From Deltaproteobacteria bacterium (GTDB lineage Bacteria; Desulfobacterota_D; UBA1144; Nemesobacterales; JAJCZQ01), in the NCBI GenBank assembly GCA_029262335.1, contig JAJCZQ010000029.1, forward strand, positions 1 through 53,109: a stretch of 53,109 nt of DNA, in the 5' to 3' direction. The translations under genes were made by a program, and so were the position numbers. Below, in pieces: positions 43,014 to 51,093 of the stretch. The number at the start of each line of letters is the position of its first letter. Position 1 is the stretch's first letter. A model generated the notes under the pieces. That model made no database searches, had not been told where the DNA came from, and was given only the letters and a program-made list of their open reading frames with translations.

Positions 43014-45684
43014 TATCAATAGCTACATACTAATTCTTTTACTGGTTTGCAGTAGTTTTGTTTCAGTTAGTGTTTATTCAGCAACAATTACTATTATTAA
43101 TAATGACGGATCTAATGAAGGTTTAAATGATAATAGTTCTTTTGCAGGAGCACCGGGAAATAATGCAACTACGGTAGGACAGGCAAGATTGAATTCTTTT
43201 CTTTATGCAGCTCAGCTGCTTGGTAACGAACTTGAAAGCAATGTGGTAATTCAGGTCAGGGCCAATTTTAATTCTTTGTCTTGCAGTAGTAATTCAGCCA
43301 TACTTGGACAAGCCGGTGCTTTAACGGTACACAGGGATTTTACAAATGCACCCATTCCCGGAACCTTTTATCCACAAGCGCTTGCTAATTCATATGCCGG
43401 AAGTGACCTGAGTGGATCCCCCGATATAACTGCTACATTCAATTCTAATCTTAATGGCAATCCTAACTGTCTTGGTGGTACACAATGGTATTATGGAACT
43501 GATGCCAATAACCCACCCGGCACAATTGATTTTGTAACTACGGTTATACATGAAATTATTCACGGACTTGGATTTTCAAGTCAGATTACTTCAAGTGGCG
43601 CATTTCTTAATGCACCATTTCCTTCGGTATACGACAGGTTTTTAATTGATGATAATTTAACACAACTTGATTCTGCGAATAACAGTACGAGGCAGGCTGC
43701 TATCCTTTCAGGCAATGGCCTTTTATGGGAAGGTCTCAGTGTGAGAGAGATTGTAAACCAGAAAACTGCCGGTACAAGGACTATTAGCGGAAATGAGTAT
43801 ATTCAGATGTATGCACCTTCACCGTATCAGGGGGGCTCTTCAACAAGCCACTATGACACTGCGGTGTTTCCACATGAGATAATGGAACCATCTCTTGTAG
43901 TTGATGAACATGACCTTACATTCTCACTGGCTTTGCTTGAAGATATAGGTTGGATTCTGTCAAATAATCCACCTGCAGATCCCGAAGGAACTAATGCGGG
44001 TGAATGTACTGACGGTATAGATAATGACGGAGACGGGCCAATAGACTGTAATGACAGTGACTGTTTCTCTGACCCTGACTGTAACAATGGAAATACAGGA
44101 CCTTTTAATGAAATAAACGGCGAAGTAGTTATTGAAGCTGAAAATTTTGATGAAAATAATCCAGGCAATACCGACAACTGGCAGCTAAGGACTGTGCAGG
44201 GCGGGTTTTCAGGCCCCGGTTACATGGAATCACTTCCCAATAATGGAACTAGTAATAATACTAACTACATAAGTAACAGCCCTGAGCTTAACTACCTTGT
44301 AAACTTTACGAATCCGGGGACATATTTTGTCTGGGTAAGAGGATGTGGGTCCAGCGGGGGTGATGATTCAGTGCATGCCGGAATAAACGGCCAGCAAAAT
44401 ACAACTGCCAACAGAATGCAGCTGATAAATAACTGTAGCAGTTTTGTATGGACCAGAGCAAGGATGAGCGGCGCTCCTGATGCAACTATAAATGTTCCGG
44501 GCAGCGGTATACATGAAATAAACCTATGGATGAGAGAAGATGGTAGCCGTGTAGACAGGATACTGCTTACAACAAGCAATGATACACCTTCAGGGTTTGG
44601 CCCTGCAGAGAGTACAAGGGATGATGACCCACCACCTGTAGAAATTTTTACATTAAATGTTCAGACCAATGGCGGTACAGGTACAGGAGATGTCACAAGC
44701 AGTCCGGGAGGAATTAACTGCGGAGCGGATTGTAGTGGTGATTATGATGAAAACGAAGTAGTAACTTTAACACCAGCTGCTGATAGCGGTTCAACATTTA
44801 TTCAGTGGAACGGTGATGCTGACTGCTCAGACGGGCAGGTAACAATGACATCAAACAAAACATGTACTGCAGTCTTTGATTTATTACCCCCAACAACATT
44901 TACTCTTAACGTACAGACCAATGGCGGTACAGGTACAGGAGATGTAACAAGCAGTCCGGGAGGAATTAACTGCGGATTGGACTGTAGTGGTGATTATGAT
45001 GAAAATGAAGTAGTAACTTTAACACCAGCTGCTGATAGCGGTTCAACATTTATTCAGTGGAACGGTGATCCTGACTGTGCAGACGCTCAGGTTACAATGA
45101 CATCAAATAAAACGTGTACAGCAGTCTTTGATTTAGACACTCCCCCAGGAGGTACAGGGCCATTTGTCGAGTCAGGTGGAGAAGTAGTAATGGAAGCAGA
45201 GAACTATGACGATATAATAAGCCGAAGTTCAAAGAACTGGGAATTAAGAACAAACCAGGGCGGGTTTTCAGGTACGGGTTATATGGAATCCCGACCAAAT
45301 ACCGGTGTTAGTTTTAACACGGGTTATACTACAAATAGCCCTGAACTTATTTATCAGGTGAACTTCACAAATCCTGGCACATATTTTGTGTGGTTAAGGG
45401 GATGCGGAAGCGATAGTGGCAATGATTCTGCACATGCCGGAGCTAACGGGGCAGTAAATACAACTGCTAACAGAATGCAGTTGACAAATAACTGCAGCAG
45501 CTTTGTGTGGACCAAGGCAAGAATGAGAGGAGCACCTGATGCAAGTGTTACAGTGGGAAGTGGTTTTCAGGAGATAAATCTATGGATGAGGGAAGACGGT
45601 AGCAGGATAGATAAGATACTATTAACCACAAACAGCGGATTTACACCTTCGGGTTCTGGTCCGGCTGAAAGTGCCAGAGAATAA
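42994..45684 (+). CDS. Secreted M8-like zinc metalloprotease with carbohydrate-binding-like and beta-repeat modules
   Basis: 896 residues from ATG 42994; ATG 43006 (overlapping the previous stop as ATGAATAA) is equally possible, and both give a signal peptide ending VYSA. A catalytic-like domain (about 30-330) has HEIIHGLGF with H186, E187, H190, then H286 in SHYDTAVFPHEIM with M297, the leishmanolysin-like order of zinc ligands and Met-turn with an insertion between. Next come a Cys/Asp-rich linker resembling calcium-binding thrombospondin-3 units (ECTDGIDNDGDG, about 337-364), a carbohydrate-binding-like module (371-535), two near-identical 78-residue repeats (552-629, 636-713) and a second module (722-896). 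Controlled by the c-di-GMP riboswitch; a strong terminator follows. Activity is inferred. Confidence 0.85.
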   Translation: MNIHMNNINSYILILLLVCSSFVSVSVYSATITIINNDGSNEGLNDNSSFAGAPGNNATTVGQARLNSFLYAAQLLGNELESNVVIQVRANFNSLSCSSNSAILGQAGALTVHRDFTNAPIPGTFYPQALANSYAGSDLSGSPDITATFNSNLNGNPNCLGGTQWYYGTDANNPPGTIDFVTTVIHEIIHGLGFSSQITSSGAFLNAPFPSVYDRFLIDDNLTQLDSANNSTRQAAILSGNGLLWEGLSVREIVNQKTAGTRTISGNEYIQMYAPSPYQGGSSTSHYDTAVFPHEIMEPSLVVDEHDLTFSLALLEDIGWILSNNPPADPEGTNAGECTDGIDNDGDGPIDCNDSDCFSDPDCNNGNTGPFNEINGEVVIEAENFDENNPGNTDNWQLRTVQGGFSGPGYMESLPNNGTSNNTNYISNSPELNYLVNFTNPGTYFVWVRGCGSSGGDDSVHAGINGQQNTTANRMQLINNCSSFVWTRARMSGAPDATINVPGSGIHEINLWMREDGSRVDRILLTTSNDTPSGFGPAESTRDDDPPPVEIFTLNVQTNGGTGTGDVTSSPGGINCGADCSGDYDENEVVTLTPAADSGSTFIQWNGDADCSDGQVTMTSNKTCTAVFDLLPPTTFTLNVQTNGGTGTGDVTSSPGGINCGLDCSGDYDENEVVTLTPAADSGSTFIQWNGDPDCADAQVTMTSNKTCTAVFDLDTPPGGTGPFVESGGEVVMEAENYDDIISRSSKNWELRTNQGGFSGTGYMESRPNTGVSFNTGYTTNSPELIYQVNFTNPGTYFVWLRGCGSDSGNDSAHAGANGAVNTTANRMQLTNNCSSFVWTKARMRGAPDASVTVGSGFQEINLWMREDGSRIDKILLTTNSGFTPSGSGPAESARE
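44104..44594 (+). repeat. First copy of duplicated carbohydrate-binding-like module
   Basis: Encodes GEVVIEAENFDEN...GPGYMESLPNNGT...FTNPGTYFVWVRGCGS...INLWMREDGSRVDRILLTT. The second copy (45157-45651) repeats nearly every one of these phrases. The EAENF opening and INLWMREDGS end are typical of CBM6/CBM35-like beta-sandwiches. Confidence 0.75.
44647..44880 (+). repeat. 234-bp tandem coding repeat, copy 1
   Basis: 78 codons beginning FTLNVQTNGGTGTGD and ending CTAVFD. Differs from copy 2 by only a handful of bases. Four Cys are conserved. The layout (NGG.G.V.S.P.GI.C...C...Y...VTLTA.....F..W.GDC) matches the bacterial InlB-B-like repeat found in secreted proteins. Confidence 0.9.
44899..45132 (+). 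repeat. 234-bp tandem coding repeat, copy 2
   Basis: Same length and frame as copy 1, separated from it by an 18-bp linker encoding LLPPTT. Long stretches are identical at the DNA level, including third codon positions, which suggests a recent duplication or gene conversion. Confidence 0.9.
45157..45651 (+). repeat. Second copy of duplicated carbohydrate-binding-like module
   Basis: Encodes GEVVMEAENYDDI...GTGYMESRPNTGVS...FTNPGTYFVWLRGCGS...INLWMREDGSRIDKILLTT. It differs from the first module more than the tandem 234-bp units differ from each other, so it is an older duplication. Confidence 0.75.
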
Positions 45685-45710
45685 TTAAAAATAAGATAAG
45701 ACAAAATAGA

Positions 45711-45744
45711 AAAACCCTCAAAATAAATATTGAGGGTTTTTCTT
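45711..45744 (+). terminator. Rho-independent terminator of the riboswitch operon
   Basis: AAAACCCTCAA (45711-45721) pairs perfectly with TTGAGGGTTTT (45730-45740), followed by TCTTTAT. It is the only strong intrinsic terminator I can see in the window. It closes the c-di-GMP operon before the FmdB-like pair. Confidence 0.9.
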
Positions 45745-45824
45745 TATAAGGACTATAATTTCACTATTATAATATTTTAGTTATACTCAGGTTTTAAATT
45801 TTATAATAATTTGGAGCATAATTT

Positions 45825-46316
45825 ATGCCATTATATGAATATGAGTGCGATAGCTGCATGGAAGCATACAATAAAGACATTGATGCATTAGTAGAAAAAT
45901 TAAATAATAAAAATGCAGCAAATACTATAAAGAATAATCCTAATATTTGCTTTATTGAGATCCAGGAAAAAGATAAGAAAGGATTTTCTGTAGGCGAAAA
46001 AGATACCCCAAATATTAGAAGATTTAAGTATTCAATCGAAAATAAAGTTTTATATATGGAACTAAAGAATTTTCGTTTTAGTGAACTTATAACTGATAAA
46101 AAAGATGAAAAAGGGCTAAGTTGCCCGTTATGTAAAAAAAGTAAATCAGTAAGAAGGGTCTTTTCTACATTCAGGGCAATATTTGATGATAAAAACAAAA
46201 GAGCACCGAAACCCGGTGATGACCTGAAGTTCCATATGGACTATAAAGTACAAAAAGACGAAGAACAGCAAAACTGGGTTGGCCAGGACCATTTAAACCA
46301 GTATTTCAACAGATAG
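45825..46316 (+). CDS. FmdB-like zinc-ribbon protein with long insertion, copy A
   Basis: 163 residues. It begins MPLYEYECDSC, the FmdB/YhcN-type zinc-ribbon opening with knuckle C8/C11, but the second knuckle is C100/C103 (CPLC), nearly 90 residues later; in ordinary FmdB proteins it follows within about 20. VRRVFSTF after it matches the FmdB end. The insertion carries VLYMELKNFRFSELIT, shared with copy B. A charged C-terminal tail follows. GGAG lies 8 bases before the ATG. The neighbour downstream is a diverged paralogue; both are probably one transcript. Function is unknown; FmdB itself is a putative regulator. Confidence 0.75.
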   Translation: MPLYEYECDSCMEAYNKDIDALVEKLNNKNAANTIKNNPNICFIEIQEKDKKGFSVGEKDTPNIRRFKYSIENKVLYMELKNFRFSELITDKKDEKGLSCPLCKKSKSVRRVFSTFRAIFDDKNKRAPKPGDDLKFHMDYKVQKDEEQQNWVGQDHLNQYFNR

Positions 46317-46327
46317 GGAGTACCTAA

Positions 46328-46810
46328 ATGCCATTATATGAATTTGAATGTATTAAATGCAGAGATAATGTTGATAATTCCTTACAGGGACTTGAAAAAA
46401 GTATAAGTAAAAAATCAGTGACAGACCTTGTAAATAAATATGATAATATAAATGCGATAGAAGTTGTTGATCTTGAAAAAAATAAAATAGTCGCAAAACA
46501 CGGTAAAACTGTAAAAGATGCGGTGTTTATGGATTTTTATCTCAACGAAGGTAATACACTGGTTTTAATAAACCTTCAAAATTACAGATTCTCAGAATTA
46601 ATTTATTTTCCCGAAGATGAAAAAAATGTTAAATGTCCATGTGGTGAAAAGAAGAAAATAGAAAAAGTAATATCCAGCTTTGCCTTCACCAGTGATTTGT
46701 CCACTGATATGCCAAAACCTGACCTTTCAAATCTACCCCCATCAGTCAGGGCACAGACTTCACTTGGTGAATATATAGAGGAAAAAGACAGGCCAAAGAA
46801 AAACAGATAA
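46328..46810 (+). CDS. FmdB-like zinc-ribbon protein with long insertion, copy B
   Basis: 160 residues, paralogous to copy A. It has MPLYEFECIKC (C8/C11) and the second pair C103/C105 in KCPCGEKK, one residue closer than a normal CxxC, so metal binding may be altered. The insertion again contains a conserved NYRFSELI (about 85-92). VISSFAF replaces VFSTF. GGGAG precedes the ATG, 11 bp after copy A ends. The 3' end stops 5 bp short of the convergent hisIE gene. Same unknown role as copy A; the two may form a heterodimer. Confidence 0.75.
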   Translation: MPLYEFECIKCRDNVDNSLQGLEKSISKKSVTDLVNKYDNINAIEVVDLEKNKIVAKHGKTVKDAVFMDFYLNEGNTLVLINLQNYRFSELIYFPEDEKNVKCPCGEKKKIEKVISSFAFTSDLSTDMPKPDLSNLPPSVRAQTSLGEYIEEKDRPKKNR

Positions 46811-46815
46811 ACGTT

Positions 46816-47466
46816 TCAGTCCAGCGTATAATCTTCTTTTTTCTTTCCAAACCTTCTGCTGAGTTCTTTATTTATTTCGTCAGGGTTAAGTCCCATTTTA
46901 GAAAGAAGTACAAGTGAATGGAACCATAGGTCAGTAATTTCATAAATAAATTCTTCTCTCGAACTATTCTTAGCCGCAATAATTGTCTCACCTGCCTCTT
47001 CCCCAATTTTTTTGAGAATACGGTCTATACTTCCTTCAAGTAGTGAATTTACATATGACCCTTCTTTTGGATTAGTTTTTCTATCTTCAATTACATTAAA
47101 TACATTTATAAGTTCAGAACCGTTAAATTCAGGGGCAAGTACCTTTGTAGAATCAGATTTTGTATAAAAACATGTGGGTTCACCCGTGTGGCAGGCCACA
47201 CCTGTCTGTTCTACAATAATCAATAGAGTGTCACTGTCACAGTCAATATAAATCTCCTTTACCCTTTGTTTATTACCGGAATCTTCACCCTTGTTCCATA
47301 TTTTATTTCTTGACCTGCTCCAAAAATGCGTAAATCCAGTGTCTATGGTAAGTTTGACAGCTTCTTTATTGGCATAAGCAAGCATTAATACCTGGCCGGA
47401 AATATGGTCCTGAATGACTACGGGTAATAGTCCCTGTTCATTAAATGTTAAATCGCTTATATTCAT
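46816..47466 (-). CDS. hisI: Bifunctional phosphoribosyl-AMP cyclohydrolase / phosphoribosyl-ATP pyrophosphatase
   Basis: 216 residues (hisIE fusion). The HisI half (about 1-115) has [37 protein letters not shown] and the metal-binding [21 protein letters not shown] with CF. The HisE half (about 125-216) has [23 protein letters not shown] and the [16 protein letters not shown] helix typical of the pyrophosphatase. It performs steps two and three of histidine synthesis. No other his gene is nearby. Divergent from rpoZ with 88 bp between. Confidence 0.96.
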   Translation of the reverse strand: MNISDLTFNEQGLLPVVIQDHISGQVLMLAYANKEAVKLTIDTGFTHFWSRSRNKIWNKGEDSGNKQRVKEIYIDCDSDTLLIIVEQTGVACHTGEPTCFYTKSDSTKVLAPEFNGSELINVFNVIEDRKTNPKEGSYVNSLLEGSIDRILKKIGEEAGETIIAAKNSSREEFIYEITDLWFHSLVLLSKMGLNPDEINKELSRRFGKKKEDYTLD

Positions 47467-47554
47467 CTAAACCTCTTTTTATTAAATAAAAACTTTAAAA
47501 GCATGATAACTTATGTAATATAACAAGAGTTTAGAATATATATTAGGAGTAATT

Positions 47555-47764
47555 ATGGCAAGGGTAACTATAGAAGATTGTCTGGAAAAAGTAGAAAATC
47601 GTTTTGCACTTTCAGTAGCTGCTATGAAAAGAGGTAAGCAGATTGTGAATGGTGCAATGTCATTAGCATCAGAAAAAGACAACAAACACGTTGTTACCGC
47701 ACTCAGAGAAATTGCAGAAGAAAAAGTCCATGTAATTTATCCGGAAGAACAGGATAAATACTAA
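47555..47764 (+). CDS. rpoZ: RNA polymerase omega subunit
   Basis: 69 residues beginning [30 protein letters not shown], the diagnostic omega sequence (conserved R-F-x-L and A-x-R-x-x-Q-I). [13 protein letters not shown] is also typical. Omega helps assemble and stabilise RNA polymerase and, in many groups, forms a ppGpp site. AGGAG lies 5-6 bases before the ATG. In many genomes rpoZ follows gmk; here it stands alone in front of the hydantoinase-like gene, 24 bp downstream. Confidence 0.95.
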   Translation: MARVTIEDCLEKVENRFALSVAAMKRGKQIVNGAMSLASEKDNKHVVTALREIAEEKVHVIYPEEQDKY

Positions 47765-47788
47765 AAACTTTTATTTAAATCTTCTAAT

Positions 47789-49738
47789 ATGCAATATCTT
47801 GGTGTAGACACCGGCGGTACATTTACCGACTTTGTGTATTTTGATGGTAATAATTTTAAAATTCATAAATTGCCTTCTACACCGAATGATCCATCCCAAG
47901 CAATTCTTAGTGGTACAAAAACATTCAACTTACAGACAGGCCAATCCCTAAATTATATACATGGGACAACAGTTGCAACAAATGCACTTCTTGAGAGAAA
48001 GGGTGCAAAAGTACTTTTACTTACAACTCTGGGTTTTGAAGATATACTTGAGATCGGAAGACAAAACAGAGAAAAACTTTATGATCTTTTTCTTAAAAAA
48101 ACACCACCACTTGTTCCCAGCCATCGAAGGATTGGGGTTACAGAAAGAATAAATTATGATGGTTTTATATCCATTCCTTTAGACTGTCATGAAATAAAAG
48201 AACTAATTGAACAGATTGATATTGATGACTTCGAAACAATTGCAGTCAGTTTCATTAATTCTTATGCTAATCCTCAGCATGAGATTGAAGCAGGAAGAAT
48301 CCTGGAAGATTTAAATTTGCCTGTTTCTTTATCTTCTTCTGTTGTACCTGAGTACAGAGAATATGAGAGAACATCTACTACGGTTGTAAATTCATACCTT
48401 ATACCAAAAGTAAAGAATTATATGCAGTCATTAAGCGACAAATTAGGCGAAATTAACATAAAAGTCATGCAGTCAAATGGCGGGGTAACAACCACGGAAC
48501 AAGCTTCAATCGAACCGGTAAGGATTATAACTTCCGGACCAGCAGGTGGCGTCGTTGGGGCTTTTAAGATAGCTTCACAACTTGGTATAAAAAAAATTAT
48601 TACATATGACATGGGCGGTACATCTACAGATATTTCACTATGTGATAACAATATGAAATTTACTACAGAAAGTTCAATAGATGGAATACCCATAAAAACA
48701 CCAATGATTGATATACTGACAATTGGAGCCGGTGGCGGATCAATAGCACATATAGATGCCGGAAAGGCATTAAAAGTAGGCCCTCAAAGCGCGGGAGCTG
48801 ATCCCGGCCCGGCCTGTTACGGGGAAAGCCCTTATCCAACTGTAACAGATGCAAATTTGATACTGGGAAGAATTGTTGAGAATAATTTTCTTGGCGGCCG
48901 TATGAAGGTGGATAAGTCTCTTGCATTGAAATCAATAAAACAATTAAACAAACATTTTAAGATTGATGACTACCTTCTGGCTGAAATGATTATTAAAGTA
49001 GCAAATTCTAATATGGAAAAGGCCATAAAGGTAATCTCTGTTGAAAAGGGATATGACCCAAGAGATTTTACTCTTGTTAGTTTTGGTGGTGCAGGGGGAT
49101 TGCATGCATGTGAAATGGCAAAAGAAATTGGAATAAAGCATATTCTATTCCCCTTAAATCCCGGTGTATTATCTGCACTTGGAATGTTGTTTGCTGATTC
49201 ATTTAAGGATTATAGCATGGGGTATTTTCTTGACTGTGAAGATTTTAATTTTTATGATTTAAAAAAACAATATAAAAGACTTGAACAAAAAGCGTCTTTA
49301 GAACTCGAAAATAATTATTTAGAATTTGAAAGACTTGTAGATGTAAGGTACAAAAATCAGTCCTTTGAACTAACCGTTAAATTTGGATCCGAATTTATAA
49401 ATGACTTTCATATTTTACATTTAGACCGGTATGGTTTTAATAATCTGAATAAAACTGTTGAAATTGTTACTCTAAGGATCAAGGCCATTGTCAGCAGATC
49501 TGAAATAGCAGTTCCAAAATTAAAGCTTAATAAAAAAGAAGTTAGAAAAGAAAAAGTAGAAGTCTTTCATGAAAATAATAGAAAACATATAGATTTATAT
49601 AACAGAAATGATTTTTATCCGGGTTATTCTTTTAAAGGGCCTGGTTTAGTAGTGGAAGAAACATCTACAATCTATATACCAGGTGGTTTTAACAGTAGTG
49701 TTGACGATTACGGGAATATAAATACTTCACAGATATAG
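47789..49738 (+). CDS. Hydantoinase A / oxoprolinase family protein
   Basis: 649 residues, an HyuA-type ASKHA-fold ATPase. The phosphate-binding LGVDTGGTFTDFVYFD is at 4-19; IHGTTVATNALLERKGAK, TLGFEDILEIGRQNR, ITSGPAGGVVGA, DMGGTSTDISL and IGAGGGSIAHID are the standard HyuA motifs in order. Such proteins form the ATP-dependent subunit of N-methylhydantoinases, 5-oxoprolinases or acetone carboxylases with a HyuB partner. No HyuB gene is in the window, so the substrate is open. Only a weak ribosome site precedes the ATG. The FAD-linked oxidoreductase gene starts 18 bp downstream. Confidence 0.9.
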   Translation: MQYLGVDTGGTFTDFVYFDGNNFKIHKLPSTPNDPSQAILSGTKTFNLQTGQSLNYIHGTTVATNALLERKGAKVLLLTTLGFEDILEIGRQNREKLYDLFLKKTPPLVPSHRRIGVTERINYDGFISIPLDCHEIKELIEQIDIDDFETIAVSFINSYANPQHEIEAGRILEDLNLPVSLSSSVVPEYREYERTSTTVVNSYLIPKVKNYMQSLSDKLGEINIKVMQSNGGVTTTEQASIEPVRIITSGPAGGVVGAFKIASQLGIKKIITYDMGGTSTDISLCDNNMKFTTESSIDGIPIKTPMIDILTIGAGGGSIAHIDAGKALKVGPQSAGADPGPACYGESPYPTVTDANLILGRIVENNFLGGRMKVDKSLALKSIKQLNKHFKIDDYLLAEMIIKVANSNMEKAIKVISVEKGYDPRDFTLVSFGGAGGLHACEMAKEIGIKHILFPLNPGVLSALGMLFADSFKDYSMGYFLDCEDFNFYDLKKQYKRLEQKASLELENNYLEFERLVDVRYKNQSFELTVKFGSEFINDFHILHLDRYGFNNLNKTVEIVTLRIKAIVSRSEIAVPKLKLNKKEVRKEKVEVFHENNRKHIDLYNRNDFYPGYSFKGPGLVVEETSTIYIPGGFNSSVDDYGNINTSQI

Positions 49739-49756
49739 TTGGATAAAAGAGAATAA

Positions 49757-51064
49757 ATGAAAAAAGAAAATATTATTATTGGCGGTGGTGTAACAGGACT
49801 TGCAGCTGGTCTGAAATCAGGGTTAAAAGTCTATGAAGCCCAGGAAGTACCGGGAGGTATTTGTTCATCTTATTACTTAAGATCAGGTTCCTGTGATCCT
49901 GAATTTAGTGCGCCTGAGGATGATCAGGCCTACAGATTTGAAATAGGCGGTGGGCACTGGATTTTTGGAGGTGAACCCGAAATATTAAATTTTATTAAAG
50001 CTATTTCACCTGTTAAAGAATATTCCAGAAAATCATCTGTCTATTTTCCTGAACTTGATTTATTTGTGCCTTACCCAATTCAAAATAATTTAAGATTTTT
50101 AGGAAAAGAACTGTCGGATAAAGTGATAAAAGAGATTGAAAATAGTACAGATGCAATCCCGAATACAATGGAAGACTGGTTAGAAAAGAGTTTTGGGAAG
50201 ACACTTCTCGAAATGTTTTTTGCTCCTTTTCATGAGCTATATACTGCAGGATTATGGACAACAATAGCACCCCAGGATGCATATAAATCTCCGGTGGATA
50301 TAAAATCTGTAAAAAACGGGGCTTTTGGTAATGATTCAGACATTGTGGGTTATAACATAAAATATCTTTATCCGGAAACTGGTTTAAATACACTTGCTTC
50401 TACAATGGCAACGCAGTGTGATATTGAGTATTCAAAATTTGTCAGTGAAGTAAATTATAAAAAAAACGAAATATTATTTTCTGACGGATCAGGAAGTAAA
50501 TACGATAAATTAATTTCTACATTACCGTTAAATAAAGCAATTGAATATTCTTCGCTTGAGATAGACGAAGAACCAGATGACTACACTTCCGTACTGGTAC
50601 TGAATATTGGAGCATTGAAGGGACCCAAGTGCCCAAATGACCATTGGCTTTATATACCAGACAGTAAATCTAAATTTCACAGAGTCGGTTTCTATAGTAA
50701 TGTAGACAGTTCTTTTCTTCCGGCAAGTTCACGTAAAAATAATGACAGGGTAAGTATTTATGTCGAAAAAGCCTATCCAAACGGTAAAAAACCTACTGAT
50801 TCTGAGATTGAAGTATACAAAAAACAGGTAATCAAAGAACTTCAGGAATGGCATTTCATTAAAGAAGCTGAGACAGTTCATCCAACCTGGATAGAAGTTG
50901 CTTATACGTGGGCCAGACCCAATTCAAACTGGAAAAATATTGCTATTGAAGAACTACGAAAAAAAGATGTTATTCAGGTAGGAAGGTACGGTCAATGGCA
51001 ATTTCAGGGGATAGCTGATTCCATAAGAGATGGTTTTAATATTGCCAATTTATTTAAATCCTAA
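49757..51064 (+). CDS. FAD-dependent oxidoreductase, UDP-galactopyranose-mutase / protoporphyrinogen-oxidase-like
   Basis: 435 residues. The FAD motif is IIIGGGVTGLAAG (6-18), followed by E in VYEAQEVPGG. GGGHWIFGGEPEI and the family-like VGRYGQWQFQGIADSI near the C-terminus (FAD-binding end) place it in the amine-oxidase/UGM-like superfamily. Proteins of this type sit in glycan gene clusters and in haem or carotenoid pathways. The nearby sulfotransferase and glycerophosphotransferase-like genes favour a sugar-nucleotide mutase-like role, but the reaction is not established. AAGAG precedes the ATG. Confidence 0.75.
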   Translation: MKKENIIIGGGVTGLAAGLKSGLKVYEAQEVPGGICSSYYLRSGSCDPEFSAPEDDQAYRFEIGGGHWIFGGEPEILNFIKAISPVKEYSRKSSVYFPELDLFVPYPIQNNLRFLGKELSDKVIKEIENSTDAIPNTMEDWLEKSFGKTLLEMFFAPFHELYTAGLWTTIAPQDAYKSPVDIKSVKNGAFGNDSDIVGYNIKYLYPETGLNTLASTMATQCDIEYSKFVSEVNYKKNEILFSDGSGSKYDKLISTLPLNKAIEYSSLEIDEEPDDYTSVLVLNIGALKGPKCPNDHWLYIPDSKSKFHRVGFYSNVDSSFLPASSRKNNDRVSIYVEKAYPNGKKPTDSEIEVYKKQVIKELQEWHFIKEAETVHPTWIEVAYTWARPNSNWKNIAIEELRKKDVIQVGRYGQWQFQGIADSIRDGFNIANLFKS

Positions 51065-51093
51065 GATTCCTAATTTTAATTAAATCATACAAT

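Noticed and set aside
43549-43581. Classical metzincin HExxHxxGxxH site
   Set aside because: The position of the third ligand is a serine; the site fits only if H286 supplies the ligand, as in M8-type enzymes.
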